Positions 1 through 8,069 of a stretch of 64,000 bases of DNA are shown here, piece after piece (within the stretch, counting starts at the first letter, position 1; each line of letters starts with the position of its first letter). The position numbers and the translations under genes were made by a program. Below the pieces are notes generated by a model. That model saw nothing but the letters and a program-made list of their open reading frames with translations. It did no database searches and was not told the origin of the DNA. The DNA is from an uncultured Rhodospirillaceae bacterium (GTDB lineage Bacteria > Pseudomonadota > Alphaproteobacteria > Rhodospirillales > Casp-alpha2): NCBI GenBank assembly GCA_913030825.1, contig CAJWCU010000009.1, positions 62,001-126,000 of the forward strand. Reading direction: 5' to 3'.

Positions 1-28
1 AACGAAACAGTACGGGGAGCGTCTCGCC

Positions 29-556
29 ATGGCTGACTACGATCTATCCAACGTCAAAGTCCTGGTCGCGGAAGATTATGCGCCCATGCGCAAGCTTCTG
101 GGGCAGGTTCTATACGAACTCAACGTCGCCGATTTCCAGATGGTGGCCAACGGGCAGGAAACCATCGACTTTCTGCAGGAATACGAGGCCGACCTGTTGT
201 TGGTCGACAATCTCATGAGCCCCATAGACGGGACCGAATTGACGCGGATGATCCGTGCCGGGAAGACGCCCGCCGAACGGCACGTGCCGATCATCATGGT
301 GTCGGGCGAGACGTCGAAGGAACTGATCGTCGGCGCCCGCGATGCCGGGGTGAACGAGTTCCTCGCCAAGCCGATCTCGACCCAGATGGTCTATCAGCGG
401 TTCATGAACATCATCGAAAACCCGCGTGCCTTCGTGCAGACCGACGATTTTTACGGCCCCGACCGGCGTCGGCGTCCGATGCGCTATCCGGGGCTGGATC
501 GCCGCCGTGAAGCCTATACCTATCAGACGCCGCAGCAGGCAAAAGCCGGCGGCTGA
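29..556 (+). CDS. CheY-like response regulator with Arg-rich C-terminal tail
   Basis: A 175-residue protein made of one receiver domain (about residues 8-130) and a short basic tail. The acidic pocket (E15, D16), phosphoacceptor D60, switch S92 and K114 of the AKP motif are all in place, so phosphorylation at D60 is expected. There is no DNA-binding or enzymatic output domain. The last 40 residues hold two clusters of the type GPDRRRR and GLDRRR, seen in small alphaproteobacterial regulators of this kind. It probably works by protein-protein contact, in chemotaxis or a phosphorelay. An Hpt protein is encoded 0.8 kb downstream on the same strand and is the obvious candidate partner (inference). 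The ATG follows a weak GGGGAG ribosome site. Confidence 0.9.
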   Translation: MADYDLSNVKVLVAEDYAPMRKLLGQVLYELNVADFQMVANGQETIDFLQEYEADLLLVDNLMSPIDGTELTRMIRAGKTPAERHVPIIMVSGETSKELIVGARDAGVNEFLAKPISTQMVYQRFMNIIENPRAFVQTDDFYGPDRRRRPMRYPGLDRRREAYTYQTPQQAKAGG

Positions 557-691
557 TCCTGGCCCGGATCGGGATATCCTGTGGGTAACCCGGGGCCTGC
601 GGTTCTTTTCCGCTCGTCGTTTCCTGATATGGTGGAGCGCATCACCCATGGCGGTGCCGTGCCCGCCGATCAGCCTTTTCGAGCCCCTTCC

Positions 692-1129
692 ATGACCCTG
701 CATCTGATCAAGCTTTCCGTCGGCGTCGAAAGCATCGACCATCTGGCGCAGTTGCAACAGGCGCGCCTGGATGCGCGGCGGCAGGCAGGGCAGGAGCCGA
801 AGCTCTATCACATCACCCGCATGTGGCCCCGGCGGGCAAAGGAATTGCTCGACGGAGGGTCGATCTATTGGGTGATCAAGCGGGCAGTTCGGTGCCGGCA
901 ACGGTTGCTCGGTTTCGATGAAACGGTCAACGGGCGGGGCCAACCGGCCTGCGGCCTGGTTTTGGATCCGGAACTGATCCCCGTGCGCCCCCGGGACTCG
1001 CGGGCGTTCCAGGGGTGGCGCTATCTGACGGCCGCCGATGCGCCGCCGGACCTGGATGAAGCGGGCCGTCAGGCCGTGGAATTGCCGCCGGAAATGGCCG
1101 ACGAATTGCGCAACCTGGGGCTGATTTGA
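692..1129 (+). CDS. DUF1489 family protein
   Basis: A 145-residue protein beginning MTLHLIKLSVG, matching the start and overall pattern of the DUF1489 family, which is common in Alphaproteobacteria and has no established function. The ATG at 692 is chosen because the family begins at this sequence; the open frame extends 37 codons upstream but that part looks unlike protein. It has no signal peptide or membrane segment, so it is probably cytoplasmic. The motif YHITRMWPRRAKELLDGGS near residue 40 and a C-terminal RGWRYL-like segment are the most family-like stretches. It sits between a response regulator and an Hpt gene, but a functional tie to them is only positional. Confidence 0.8.
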   Translation: MTLHLIKLSVGVESIDHLAQLQQARLDARRQAGQEPKLYHITRMWPRRAKELLDGGSIYWVIKRAVRCRQRLLGFDETVNGRGQPACGLVLDPELIPVRPRDSRAFQGWRYLTAADAPPDLDEAGRQAVELPPEMADELRNLGLI

Positions 1130-1338
1130 CGGCGGTCGGCGGCACCTTTGTCAAAATTGCGAAGGTCCCAAAAGCCCGGAAAACCGGGCCGGGCGCAAAA
1201 TCAGACTCGATCGCCGATGGTGAAGGCTCATGGCGACCTTGCTCTACCATGCTCCGGACATGTAGGCTCAGCCCAACGTGCCGGGAAAATTCGCATAAAT
1301 ACGCGCGATAACACGGTGAAATCCGGCCTGGGAATACG

Positions 1339-1836
1339 ATGGCGAAACCACAGATCATCAATCCGCCGAACAAACTCAAATCCAAGGTGTCCATGGGTGG
1401 GCCCGGCGCCGTCGATCCGGCCCGATTGGCCCGCGCCGAGGCGGTCATCGAAAAAATGACCGAGAGCTACCTGGATTGGGTCGAGACGGATCTTGCAAAG
1501 CTGGAAGGCGAGCTTGCGGCTTTGTCTCCCGGGGCGCCCGACACACAGGAACGGATCGACGTCATTTACCGCGCGGCCCATGACATCAAGGGCCAGGGCG
1601 GCAGCTTCGGTTATCATCTGATGACGGAGATCGGCGCCCTGATGTGCCGCTACATCGAAAACATGGACGGCGCCATGACACAGGAAGACGTCGATCTGAT
1701 GCAGCTTTGCTACAAATCCATGCGCGCCGTCATCACCGGGCGTCTCTCGGGTGACGGCGGCGAGGCGGGGCGGATGGTCCTGGATGGTCTCGGCAAGGTT
1801 GCGGAAAAGGTCAAAGCCACCGGGCACGGCGATTGA
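1339..1836 (+). CDS. Hpt domain phosphotransfer protein
   Basis: A 165-residue, mostly helical protein with one histidine phosphotransfer domain. The phosphorylatable histidine is H81 in the motif AAHDIKGQGGSFGY, which matches the Hpt consensus H-x-[LI]-K-G-x(3)-x-[FL]-G. There is no kinase catalytic domain, so it should shuttle phosphoryl groups between a hybrid kinase and a receiver protein in the cytoplasm. The response regulator at 29-556 has a free receiver domain and is a plausible partner. About 30 residues of low-complexity Pro/Lys-rich sequence precede the helical bundle. It lies downstream of the DUF1489 gene with a 209-bp spacer, so it may have its own promoter. Confidence 0.85.
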   Translation: MAKPQIINPPNKLKSKVSMGGPGAVDPARLARAEAVIEKMTESYLDWVETDLAKLEGELAALSPGAPDTQERIDVIYRAAHDIKGQGGSFGYHLMTEIGALMCRYIENMDGAMTQEDVDLMQLCYKSMRAVITGRLSGDGGEAGRMVLDGLGKVAEKVKATGHGD

Positions 1837-1905
1837 TCCGACGGGCTCGTGCCGGACAACCTTCAATCGAATTTCAATAGACCGTTTACAAAGGACCTAG
1901 GGGAT

Positions 1906-2460
1906 TTAGGCGCCTTCGGCTTCCAATTTGTCGGCGAGATCGTTGAGCCAGCGGACGCGCTGTTCCAGGGCGTCGATATCGTAGTCCAGCCAGACGCCTA
2001 GCAGCCCCGGATCGGCGGTGTGATGGTCGCGCAGGCTTTGCAGGCGCGCGACCTCGCCCTCGGCGGCCTCCAGCAGCAGATCGATCTGATCCAACTGGTC
2101 GTCCTTATCCAGCAGATGAAGGAACCGGAACTTCAACGCCATGATCAACTTGTTCATGTCGTTGGATTGCGCCCGGATGCGTGCCGTCAACAGGGTCGAC
2201 AATTCCTCGCGTCCGGCGTCGGTGATCGTCAGGACAGCGTTGTCTTCCAGCCCCTTGCCTTCGGGGGCGGTGACCAAACCCTCGTATTTCAGGAGTTCGA
2301 TGGAGGTCCCCATGACGTCCAGCGACGGTCCCAGGATATGGCTGGTGAAATGCCGGATTTCCCCGGCAAGGTCGCTGTAGCGCAGCGATCCGGACGCCAA
2401 CGTGCCCAGCGCACAAAGGCGCACGGCTTCGCGGGGGGTCAGGGTGTTGTCGGCGTACAC
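1906..2460 (-). CDS. PadR-like winged-helix transcriptional regulator
   Basis: A 184-residue protein with an N-terminal winged helix (about residues 8-90: LTPREAVRLCALGTL, then SIELLKYEGLV and AVLTITDAGREEL) and a C-terminal long-helix region (about 110-182) suited to dimerisation. This two-part plan is that of PadR/Vir-type repressors, but the similarity is structural rather than motif-perfect, so a more distant winged-helix family is possible. A 19-bp inverted repeat lies 53-71 bp upstream of its start, in the spacer to the aminotransferase gene, and could be its autoregulatory operator. It is transcribed in the same direction as the upstream aminotransferase, 126 bp after that gene ends. 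Confidence 0.7.
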   Translation of the reverse strand: MYADNTLTPREAVRLCALGTLASGSLRYSDLAGEIRHFTSHILGPSLDVMGTSIELLKYEGLVTAPEGKGLEDNAVLTITDAGREELSTLLTARIRAQSNDMNKLIMALKFRFLHLLDKDDQLDQIDLLLEAAEGEVARLQSLRDHHTADPGLLGVWLDYDIDALEQRVRWLNDLADKLEAEGA

Positions 2461-2512
2461 GGCGTCGGAACTTTCACCAGGTTGTTTGGGTGGGCGTCTG
2501 CACGAAATCGTA

Positions 2513-2531
2513 ATTGCGAACGAGTCGCAAT
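2513..2531. promoter_or_regulatory. Inverted repeat upstream of the PadR-like gene
   Basis: The perfect inverted repeat ATTGCGA-N5-TCGCAAT lies in the spacer between the aminotransferase and the PadR-like regulator. On the minus strand a possible promoter overlaps it (TGGACA at 2553-2558 and CATAAT at 2532-2537, with a short 15-bp spacer), so a bound protein would block transcription of the regulator gene. The repeat is seen directly; its role as operator is inferred. Confidence 0.45.
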
Positions 2532-2586
2532 ATTATGGACAGGATGGCCCGCTGTCCAGCGGTGGAAATCGTCCGGCCCGGGCCGG

Positions 2587-3978
2587 TCACGACCCCTGTG
2601 ATTTGGCCCAGTTTTCGGTCTTTTTCAAGGCGGTGTCGAAACGGGTGAGAATTTCGTTCACGTCCTCGGCCGTGGCGATCAGCGGCGGGCAGAAGGCGAT
2701 CGAGTCGCCGACGGCGCGCAGCACCAAGCCTTCTTCATAGCAATATTCCTGACACTTGGCGCCGATGGCCGTTTCCTTGGGCCAGGGCGCCTTGGTGCCC
2801 TTGTCCTGGACCAGTTCGATGGCGCCGATCATGCCGACGCCCCGAACCTCTCCGACCAGCGGGCGGTCGCGGAACGACCGCAGGCCGTCCTGCATCACCG
2901 GTGCGACGCCGCGGACATGGCCGACCATGTCGCGTTCTTCATAGATCGTCAGGGTTTCGACGGCGACGGCGGCGGCGACCGGATGGCCTGCGTAGGTCGA
3001 CCCATGACCGAACACGCCGAAGGCTTCGCTTTGCTTAACCAGGTCGCGGTAGATCTCTTCGGAAATCATCAGCGCCGACATGGGGATGTAGCCGGAGGTC
3101 AGCGCCTTGGCCATGGTCATCATGTCGGGTTTCAGATCGAAGGTCGTGGTCCCCCACATGTTGCCGGTGCGGCAGAACCCGCAGATCACTTCGTCGGCGA
3201 TGAACAGGATGTCATGCCGTTTGAGCACCGCCTGAATTTTTTCGTAATAGGTCGCGGGCGGCACGATCACGCCGCCGGCCCCCATGACCGGTTCGGCGAA
3301 GAAGGCGGCGATGGTTTCCGGCCCTTCGTCCAGGATCATTTTTTCCAGGTTCTCGGCGCAACGCGTGGCGAAGGCTTCCTCGCTCTCGCCGTCCTCGCCG
3401 AACCGGTAATAGTGCGGACAATCCGTGTGCAGCACGCCCGAGATCGGCAGATCGAAATCGCCGTGCAGATGGGGCAGGCCGGTCAGGCTGGCGCCTGCCA
3501 CGGTCACGCCGTGATAGCCTTTCTTGCGGGCGATCAGTTTCTTCTTTTCCGGTCGGCCGCGGGCATTGTTGACGTACCAGATCAGCTTGACCGCCAGATC
3601 GATGGCTTCCGAACCGGAATTCGCGAACAGCACCTTGGACATGGGCACCGGCGCCGTCGCCAGGATCTTTTCCGCCAGGTCGATGGTCACGTCCGGCGTC
3701 TTATGCGCGAAGCCGTGATAGTTGGGCAGGCGCGACAGTTCGCGCGTCGCCGCATCGATCAGGCGCTGTTCACTGAACCCCAGCGAGACGGCCCAAAGAC
3801 CGGCCAAACCCTCGATGTATTCCTTGCCCGCGTCGTCATAGACGTGGATGCCCTTGCCGCGCGTGACGATCTGCGGGCCGACCTGTTCGTGTTTGGCCAA
3901 GTTCGTATAGCCGTGGACGTGATAGGCGATATCGCGGCTGGCGGGGGAGTTTCCGGGGGCGGGGGTCGAGGCGGTCAT
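2587..3978 (-). CDS. Class III PLP-dependent aminotransferase (omega-transaminase type)
   Basis: A 463-residue fold-type I aminotransferase. The substrate-clamping W62, the SGSEA phosphate loop (121-125), GYHG (154-157), the ring-binding D262 of ADEV and the Schiff-base K291 (MAKALTSGY) are all present. Length and motifs fit the aspartate aminotransferase-family / omega-amino acid:pyruvate transaminases acting on beta-alanine, taurine, putrescine or similar amines; the true substrate cannot be read from the sequence. The ATG at 3978 is preferred over an upstream in-frame ATG at 4083 because the 35 extra residues look non-coding and would reach into the divergent promoter of the Usp gene. Cytoplasmic, and apparently monocistronic or followed by the PadR-like gene. 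Confidence 0.92.
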   Translation of the reverse strand: MTASTPAPGNSPASRDIAYHVHGYTNLAKHEQVGPQIVTRGKGIHVYDDAGKEYIEGLAGLWAVSLGFSEQRLIDAATRELSRLPNYHGFAHKTPDVTIDLAEKILATAPVPMSKVLFANSGSEAIDLAVKLIWYVNNARGRPEKKKLIARKKGYHGVTVAGASLTGLPHLHGDFDLPISGVLHTDCPHYYRFGEDGESEEAFATRCAENLEKMILDEGPETIAAFFAEPVMGAGGVIVPPATYYEKIQAVLKRHDILFIADEVICGFCRTGNMWGTTTFDLKPDMMTMAKALTSGYIPMSALMISEEIYRDLVKQSEAFGVFGHGSTYAGHPVAAAVAVETLTIYEERDMVGHVRGVAPVMQDGLRSFRDRPLVGEVRGVGMIGAIELVQDKGTKAPWPKETAIGAKCQEYCYEEGLVLRAVGDSIAFCPPLIATAEDVNEILTRFDTALKKTENWAKSQGS

Positions 3979-4069
3979 GGGGTGTTCCTGATCGGTGAAG
4001 CGGTGGGCGGCAGTTTGCTGTACGGCGGGGGCCGCCTGCAACGGGGAAGACGGAAATCTTTTCCGATGT

Positions 4070-4083
4070 TTGACGCATGTCAT
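4070..4083 (+). promoter_or_regulatory. Possible FNR/FixK-type box upstream of the Usp gene
   Basis: TTGA-CGCATG-TCAT differs by one base from the TTGA-N6-TCAA consensus recognised by FNR/FixK-family regulators. It lies 61-74 bp before the Usp start codon. Low-oxygen control by these regulators is common for alphaproteobacterial Usp genes, so the site is plausible, but one match of this length can arise by chance. Confidence 0.3.
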
Positions 4084-4143
4084 GTCATCTGCGGGTGTTT
4101 GGAGCTACATCTACGGCAGCCAATGCCAATTCGGGAGGAGAAA

Positions 4144-4977
4144 ATGGCGCTTAAAGATATCGTCGTCCATGTGGATTTGAACGCGGAGTCGGACAGCCGG
4201 TTGAAGGCCGCGCTGGCCCTGGCAGAGGCGCAGGGTGCGCACCTGATAGGTGTCTACGCCATCCCGCGCCCCTATATTCCGACTTATGCCGAAGCTCAGA
4301 TCAGCGTCGAAGTGATCGAGGCACAGCATACCGCCGCCAAGGAAGCGGCGGAACGTGCCGAGGCCCAGTTCAAGGAAGCCACGGCCAATGCCGGCGTTTC
4401 GGTGGAATGGCGGGCGCAGGACGGTGATGCCGGCCGGGTGCTCGGCTTCCATTGCCGCTATGCCGACCTGACCGTGGTCAGCCAGCCGGACCCGGGCCAG
4501 AGCTTGTTCGACGGCGACCGCGACTTGCCGGATCGATTGATCCTGACCGCCGGGCGCCCGGTGATGGTGCTGCCGTTCGGATACAAGGGCGATCTGGCGG
4601 GCAAACGCATTCTGGTCGCCTGGGACGAAAGCCCGCTGGCGTCGCGCGCCGTGCATGAAGCCATGCCGCTGTTGCAGGCCGCCGATCAGGTCAGGGTGAT
4701 GGTCGTCAATCCGTCGACCGTGCCGGGCGAGAAACGCGACCCGGGCGCCGATATCGCGGCCCACCTGGCGCGCCACGGCGTCACGGTCGAGGCCGATCAC
4801 GTTACGACGACGGATATGGACGCGGGTAACATGCTGCTGTCCCGCGCCGCCGACATGTCGGCCGACATGATGGTCATGGGTGCCTACGGCCATGCCCGCT
4901 GGTCCGAGCTATTGCTCGGTGGGGTGACCAACGTTGTGCTGTCGAGCCAGACCGTGCCCGTGGTGATGTCTCACTAA
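4144..4977 (+). CDS. Universal stress protein with two Usp domains
   Basis: A 277-residue protein with two tandem Usp folds (about 1-145 and 150-277). The second carries the nucleotide-binding pattern G-x2-G-x9-G in MGAYGHARWSELLLGGVT, followed by the typical C-terminal strand VPVVMSH. The N-terminal copy starts with the usual KDIVVHVD strand but lacks a clear glycine motif. Tandem Usp proteins respond to starvation, oxidative stress or low oxygen in the cytoplasm. The ATG at 4144 follows a strong GGGAGGAG ribosome site, which fixes the start. It is transcribed divergently from the aminotransferase; a possible FNR/FixK box lies in the shared upstream region. Confidence 0.9.
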   Translation: MALKDIVVHVDLNAESDSRLKAALALAEAQGAHLIGVYAIPRPYIPTYAEAQISVEVIEAQHTAAKEAAERAEAQFKEATANAGVSVEWRAQDGDAGRVLGFHCRYADLTVVSQPDPGQSLFDGDRDLPDRLILTAGRPVMVLPFGYKGDLAGKRILVAWDESPLASRAVHEAMPLLQAADQVRVMVVNPSTVPGEKRDPGADIAAHLARHGVTVEADHVTTTDMDAGNMLLSRAADMSADMMVMGAYGHARWSELLLGGVTNVVLSSQTVPVVMSH

Positions 4978-5000
4978 GGTTCAGGTAGAGACGGAGCGGG

Positions 5001-5915
5001 TTAGCCCTTGGCGAGGAAATCCTCGATCCGGTCGGCCACGTCCTCGGCGAACAGGTCGAGGAAGAAATGGCCCGCGCCGTCGATCACTTCAAAGGTGACG
5101 CGTTTGCCGTCGGTCTTGCCTTCCATCCGCTCGGGCAGGTCGCTGACTACGTTGTCTTCCGATCCGGCCATGACCAGAACCGGGACCTTGATCTCACCCA
5201 GGATCGCGGGCGTGTTGAACCGGGGGTCGGGGCGGTAATAGCTGACGAAGGAGCCGGCCATGACGTCGGCGCCGGGGCAGTAGAGCAGGCCCATCTTCGG
5301 CATCATTTCCGCGCTCTTGCCGGATTTGACCAGGGCTTCCGCCTTGCCCAATTCCTGGGCGAGCGGACGGCCATGCGTCTTCTCGAACCCGGCGGCGGCC
5401 TTTTCCGCGTCCCAGGTCGCAGGTGCCAGCAGGACCAGCTTGGACAGCAGAGCATGACCCCGTTCGGCGGCGAACCGGGCGGATTGGTTGCCGCCCCGTG
5501 AATGGCCGAACAGGATAACCGGGCCGGCGCCTTGATCCTTCAGCCAATCCATCCAAACGGCGATTTCCTCCAACGCATCCAGATGATGATGCCGATGCGG
5601 CGTTGCGCATTCGTACATGCCGTGCCGGTCGTCGACGGCAAGCGACAGGTTGATCGCCAGCGTGTTCAAGCCCCGATCGTTCAGAATGGTCCGCAGGTTG
5701 CTCAGGGTGTCCATGTCGTTATGGGCGAGGGTGCCGTGAACGACCAGGACGAGGCCGTCTTTCAACGTTTTGCCGTCGGCCATGTCCAGTTGGGCGTTGA
5801 GGGTCAAATCCCCTTGCTTGAGGCGGACTTCCTCGGCGGTCGCGGCGGGTGCCTGAAACAGGCCCAGGGCCAGCGCGACCAGGGCGGCGGGGGCAAGAGT
5901 TCGGATGAAACGCAT
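5001..5915 (-). CDS. Exported alpha/beta hydrolase
   Basis: A 304-residue alpha/beta-hydrolase with an N-terminal signal peptide (hydrophobic 8-20, probable cleavage after ATA near residue 27), so it should act in the periplasm. The nucleophile S139 lies in GHSRGGNQ, with D254 (GSEDNVV) and H283 (GAGHFF) completing the triad, and LVLVVHGTLAHN (55-66) forming the oxyanion region. A stretch with several histidines (PHRHHH, 107-111) precedes the catalytic core. The substrate is unknown. The ATG at 5915 is chosen because the signal peptide starts there; an in-frame ATG 18 codons upstream is less likely. It is divergent from the YeeE/YedE permease gene. Confidence 0.85.
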   Translation of the reverse strand: MRFIRTLAPAALVALALGLFQAPAATAEEVRLKQGDLTLNAQLDMADGKTLKDGLVLVVHGTLAHNDMDTLSNLRTILNDRGLNTLAINLSLAVDDRHGMYECATPHRHHHLDALEEIAVWMDWLKDQGAGPVILFGHSRGGNQSARFAAERGHALLSKLVLLAPATWDAEKAAAGFEKTHGRPLAQELGKAEALVKSGKSAEMMPKMGLLYCPGADVMAGSFVSYYRPDPRFNTPAILGEIKVPVLVMAGSEDNVVSDLPERMEGKTDGKRVTFEVIDGAGHFFLDLFAEDVADRIEDFLAKG

Positions 5916-6065
5916 TGGAATGTCTCCCGGGTGTTGTTTTCGCCAGATTACGCGGAGTGAGAAACACATTCAAAGTTTATAGACCGTTTGATCAATGTCA
6001 TGGTGCGGGCTGCGCCTGTGGAGGAGACTCCGCCGGTATTGGTCTTGCGGAAAGGACTGTGGCCC

Positions 6066-7139
6066 GTGACTGATTGGCTTGCGAGCGACCTGATGACCGA
6101 CGCGCAGAAGCTTGCCCTGGGCGGGTTTGTCGTCGGTCTGCTGTTCGGTTTCTGTGCGCAGAAAAGCCGGTTTTGCCTGCGCTCCGCCTGCATCGAGTTC
6201 TGGCGGGGGGCGGTGGGTGAGAAGTTCGCTGTCTGGCTGCTGGTCTTCGGCGCCGCCCTGGCGGCGGTCCAAGGGCTGATGTTGGCGGGGTATCTGCCCA
6301 TTCAGGGCATCCGTCAGCTGGAGACGCCGGGTACGCTGTCAGGCGCGATCTTCGGAGGCTTGATGTTCGGCATCGGCATGATCCTTTGCCGGGGCTGCGC
6401 CAGCCGGGTGCTGGTCCTGTCGGCGACGGGCAACGTGCGGGCGCTGATTTCCGGCCTGATCGTCACCGTCGTGGCGCAGGCCAGCCTGTCCGGCGCGCTA
6501 TCCCCGCTGCGGGTCAAGCTTTCGAGCCTTTGGGTCATTCCGGCCTTCGACCGCAATCTGATACTTCACCTGCCGACGGGCACGGGTCTCGTCTTGGGGC
6601 TCGCTTTCGTCGTGGTTGCCGTCTGGTTCGCGCGGCGCAAGGGCGTGCGCCTGCCGGTGGCGCTGACGGGGTTCGGTGTCGGGCTGTCGGTTGCGCTCGG
6701 CTGGGCCTTCACCTCGGCACTGTCGCGGGCGTCGTTCGACATTGTGCCGGTCGGCAGCGTGACCTTCACCGGGCCGTCGGCGGATACCCTGATGGCGCTG
6801 ATCACCTCGCCGGTCATGGAACTGAATTTCGGGATCGCCCTGGTGCCGGGCGTGTTTCTGGGATCGTTCCTATCGGCCGTCACGGCGGGCGAGTTCGAAA
6901 TTCAGACCTTCGACGTGCAGACCGGCACGGTCCGCTATCTGATCGGCGCTGTGCTGATGGGCTTCGGCGGCATGCTGGCGGGCGGCTGCGCCGTGGGGGC
7001 GGGGGTCACCGGCGGCTCGGTCCTGGCGTTGACCGCCTGGGTCGCCTTGCTCTGCATGTGGATCGGGGCAGGGCTGGCGGCGCTGGCGTTGGAGCCCGCA
7101 TTCCAGCGCCATCGTGCGGCGGTGACGGGCGGGCGTTAG
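6066..7139 (+). CDS. YeeE/YedE (TsuA-like) sulfur-compound permease
   Basis: A 357-residue integral membrane protein of the DUF395/sulfur-transport family, whose characterised member TsuA imports thiosulfate. It has about ten hydrophobic segments and the conserved cysteine motifs of the family: GFCAQKSRFCLRSAC (C30, C37, C42), a central ILCRGCASR, and a C-terminal AGGCAVGAGVTGGS. It probably moves thiosulfate or a related sulfur compound across the inner membrane. The GTG at 6066 is chosen because GGAAAGGA precedes it at a suitable distance; the open frame extends upstream to an ATG at 5988 without a ribosome site. It is convergent with the oppC-like gene, with only 3 bp between the stops. 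Confidence 0.88.
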   Translation: MTDWLASDLMTDAQKLALGGFVVGLLFGFCAQKSRFCLRSACIEFWRGAVGEKFAVWLLVFGAALAAVQGLMLAGYLPIQGIRQLETPGTLSGAIFGGLMFGIGMILCRGCASRVLVLSATGNVRALISGLIVTVVAQASLSGALSPLRVKLSSLWVIPAFDRNLILHLPTGTGLVLGLAFVVVAVWFARRKGVRLPVALTGFGVGLSVALGWAFTSALSRASFDIVPVGSVTFTGPSADTLMALITSPVMELNFGIALVPGVFLGSFLSAVTAGEFEIQTFDVQTGTVRYLIGAVLMGFGGMLAGGCAVGAGVTGGSVLALTAWVALLCMWIGAGLAALALEPAFQRHRAAVTGGR

Positions 7140-7142
7140 CGC

Positions 7143-8069
7143 TTAACGCCTGCCGCGCTCCAGCGACCGGGGGTCCAACGCGTCCTGCAACCCATCGCCC
7201 ACGAAATTGAAAGCGATCACCGTGACGAAGATGGCGAGCCCCGGATAGACGGCCAGCGCCGGGGCGTCCCAAATCAATTCCTGCGCATTGGTCAGCAGGT
7301 TGCCCCAGCTGGGCAGCGGCGGCTGAATGCCCAGGCCCAGGAAGCTCAGTACCGATTCAAGCAGGATCACGTTGCCGACCGACAGCGTCGTCGCGACGAT
7401 GATCGGCGAGGCCAGATTGGGCAGGATATGCACGGCCATGATGCGGGCGGCAGAGGCACCTTGCGCCTTGGCCGCCAGGACGAACTGCCGTTCGCGCAAG
7501 GACAGCGCCGTCGCCCGGACAAGCCGCGCCACCGTGGTCCAGCCGACCAGGGCGACGATGACGACGATGCGGTAGAGGCTGGCGCCTTCCGATTGCGCGG
7601 CGGCGGCGGAAAACCCGAGCTTTTCCAGATCCAGCGCCGCCAGAACGATCAGCAGCGGCAATAGGGGCAGGGCGATCACGCCGTCGGTGACGCGCATGAA
7701 GATCGCGTCCAGCGCGCCGCCGAAATAGCCCGACAACAGGCCGATGGTGGTGCCCAGGATCGCCGCCGTCAGCGCCGCCGAAATACCGACAAACAGCGAC
7801 ACCCGCCCACCGTAGAGCAGGCGCAGCAGCACGTCGCGCCCGGCCTCGTCCGTGCCCAGTGGATGGTCGGTACTGGGCGGCGCGAAGCGGTTGAACAGAT
7901 CGACCGTGTTGGCGTCCAGGGCGAGCCAGGTCTCGAACAACGGGGCGGCGAGGGAGAGTGCGGCCAGAACTGCCAACAAAGCGGCGCTGGCGACGGCAAG
8001 CCGGTGCCGCAGAAACCGGCGCGTGACCAGGGACAATGGCGTCGCAGGTTTAATGATGGCGGCGGTCAC
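7143..8069 (-). CDS. Peptide/nickel-type ABC transporter permease (OppC/DppC family)
   Basis: A 308-residue inner-membrane permease. It has the OppC-type N-terminal domain (HRLAVASAALLAVLAALSL) and the signature HPLGTDEAGRDVLLRLLYGGRVSL (around residue 70), followed by five membrane segments and the EAA loop region ERQFVLAAKAQGASAARIMAVHILPN. It should form a heterodimer with the OppB-like protein whose gene it overlaps by 4 bp, and import peptides or similar solutes. It is the last gene of a four-gene minus-strand series that starts with pyrE. No ATPase gene follows, so the transporter must take its ATPase from elsewhere in the genome. Confidence 0.93.
   Translation of the reverse strand: MTAAIIKPATPLSLVTRRFLRHRLAVASAALLAVLAALSLAAPLFETWLALDANTVDLFNRFAPPSTDHPLGTDEAGRDVLLRLLYGGRVSLFVGISAALTAAILGTTIGLLSGYFGGALDAIFMRVTDGVIALPLLPLLIVLAALDLEKLGFSAAAAQSEGASLYRIVVIVALVGWTTVARLVRATALSLRERQFVLAAKAQGASAARIMAVHILPNLASPIIVATTLSVGNVILLESVLSFLGLGIQPPLPSWGNLLTNAQELIWDAPALAVYPGLAIFVTVIAFNFVGDGLQDALDPRSLERGRR

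Noticed and set aside
1174-1192. GCCCGG-AAAA-CCGGGC hairpin after the DUF1489 gene
   Set aside because: Only 6 bp and no T run on the plus strand; too weak to call a terminator.
2917-4143. Long plus-strand open frame running into the Usp gene
   Set aside because: It is antisense to the aminotransferase, rich in His/Gly/Arg from reversed codons, and the real Usp start has a strong ribosome site at 4144.
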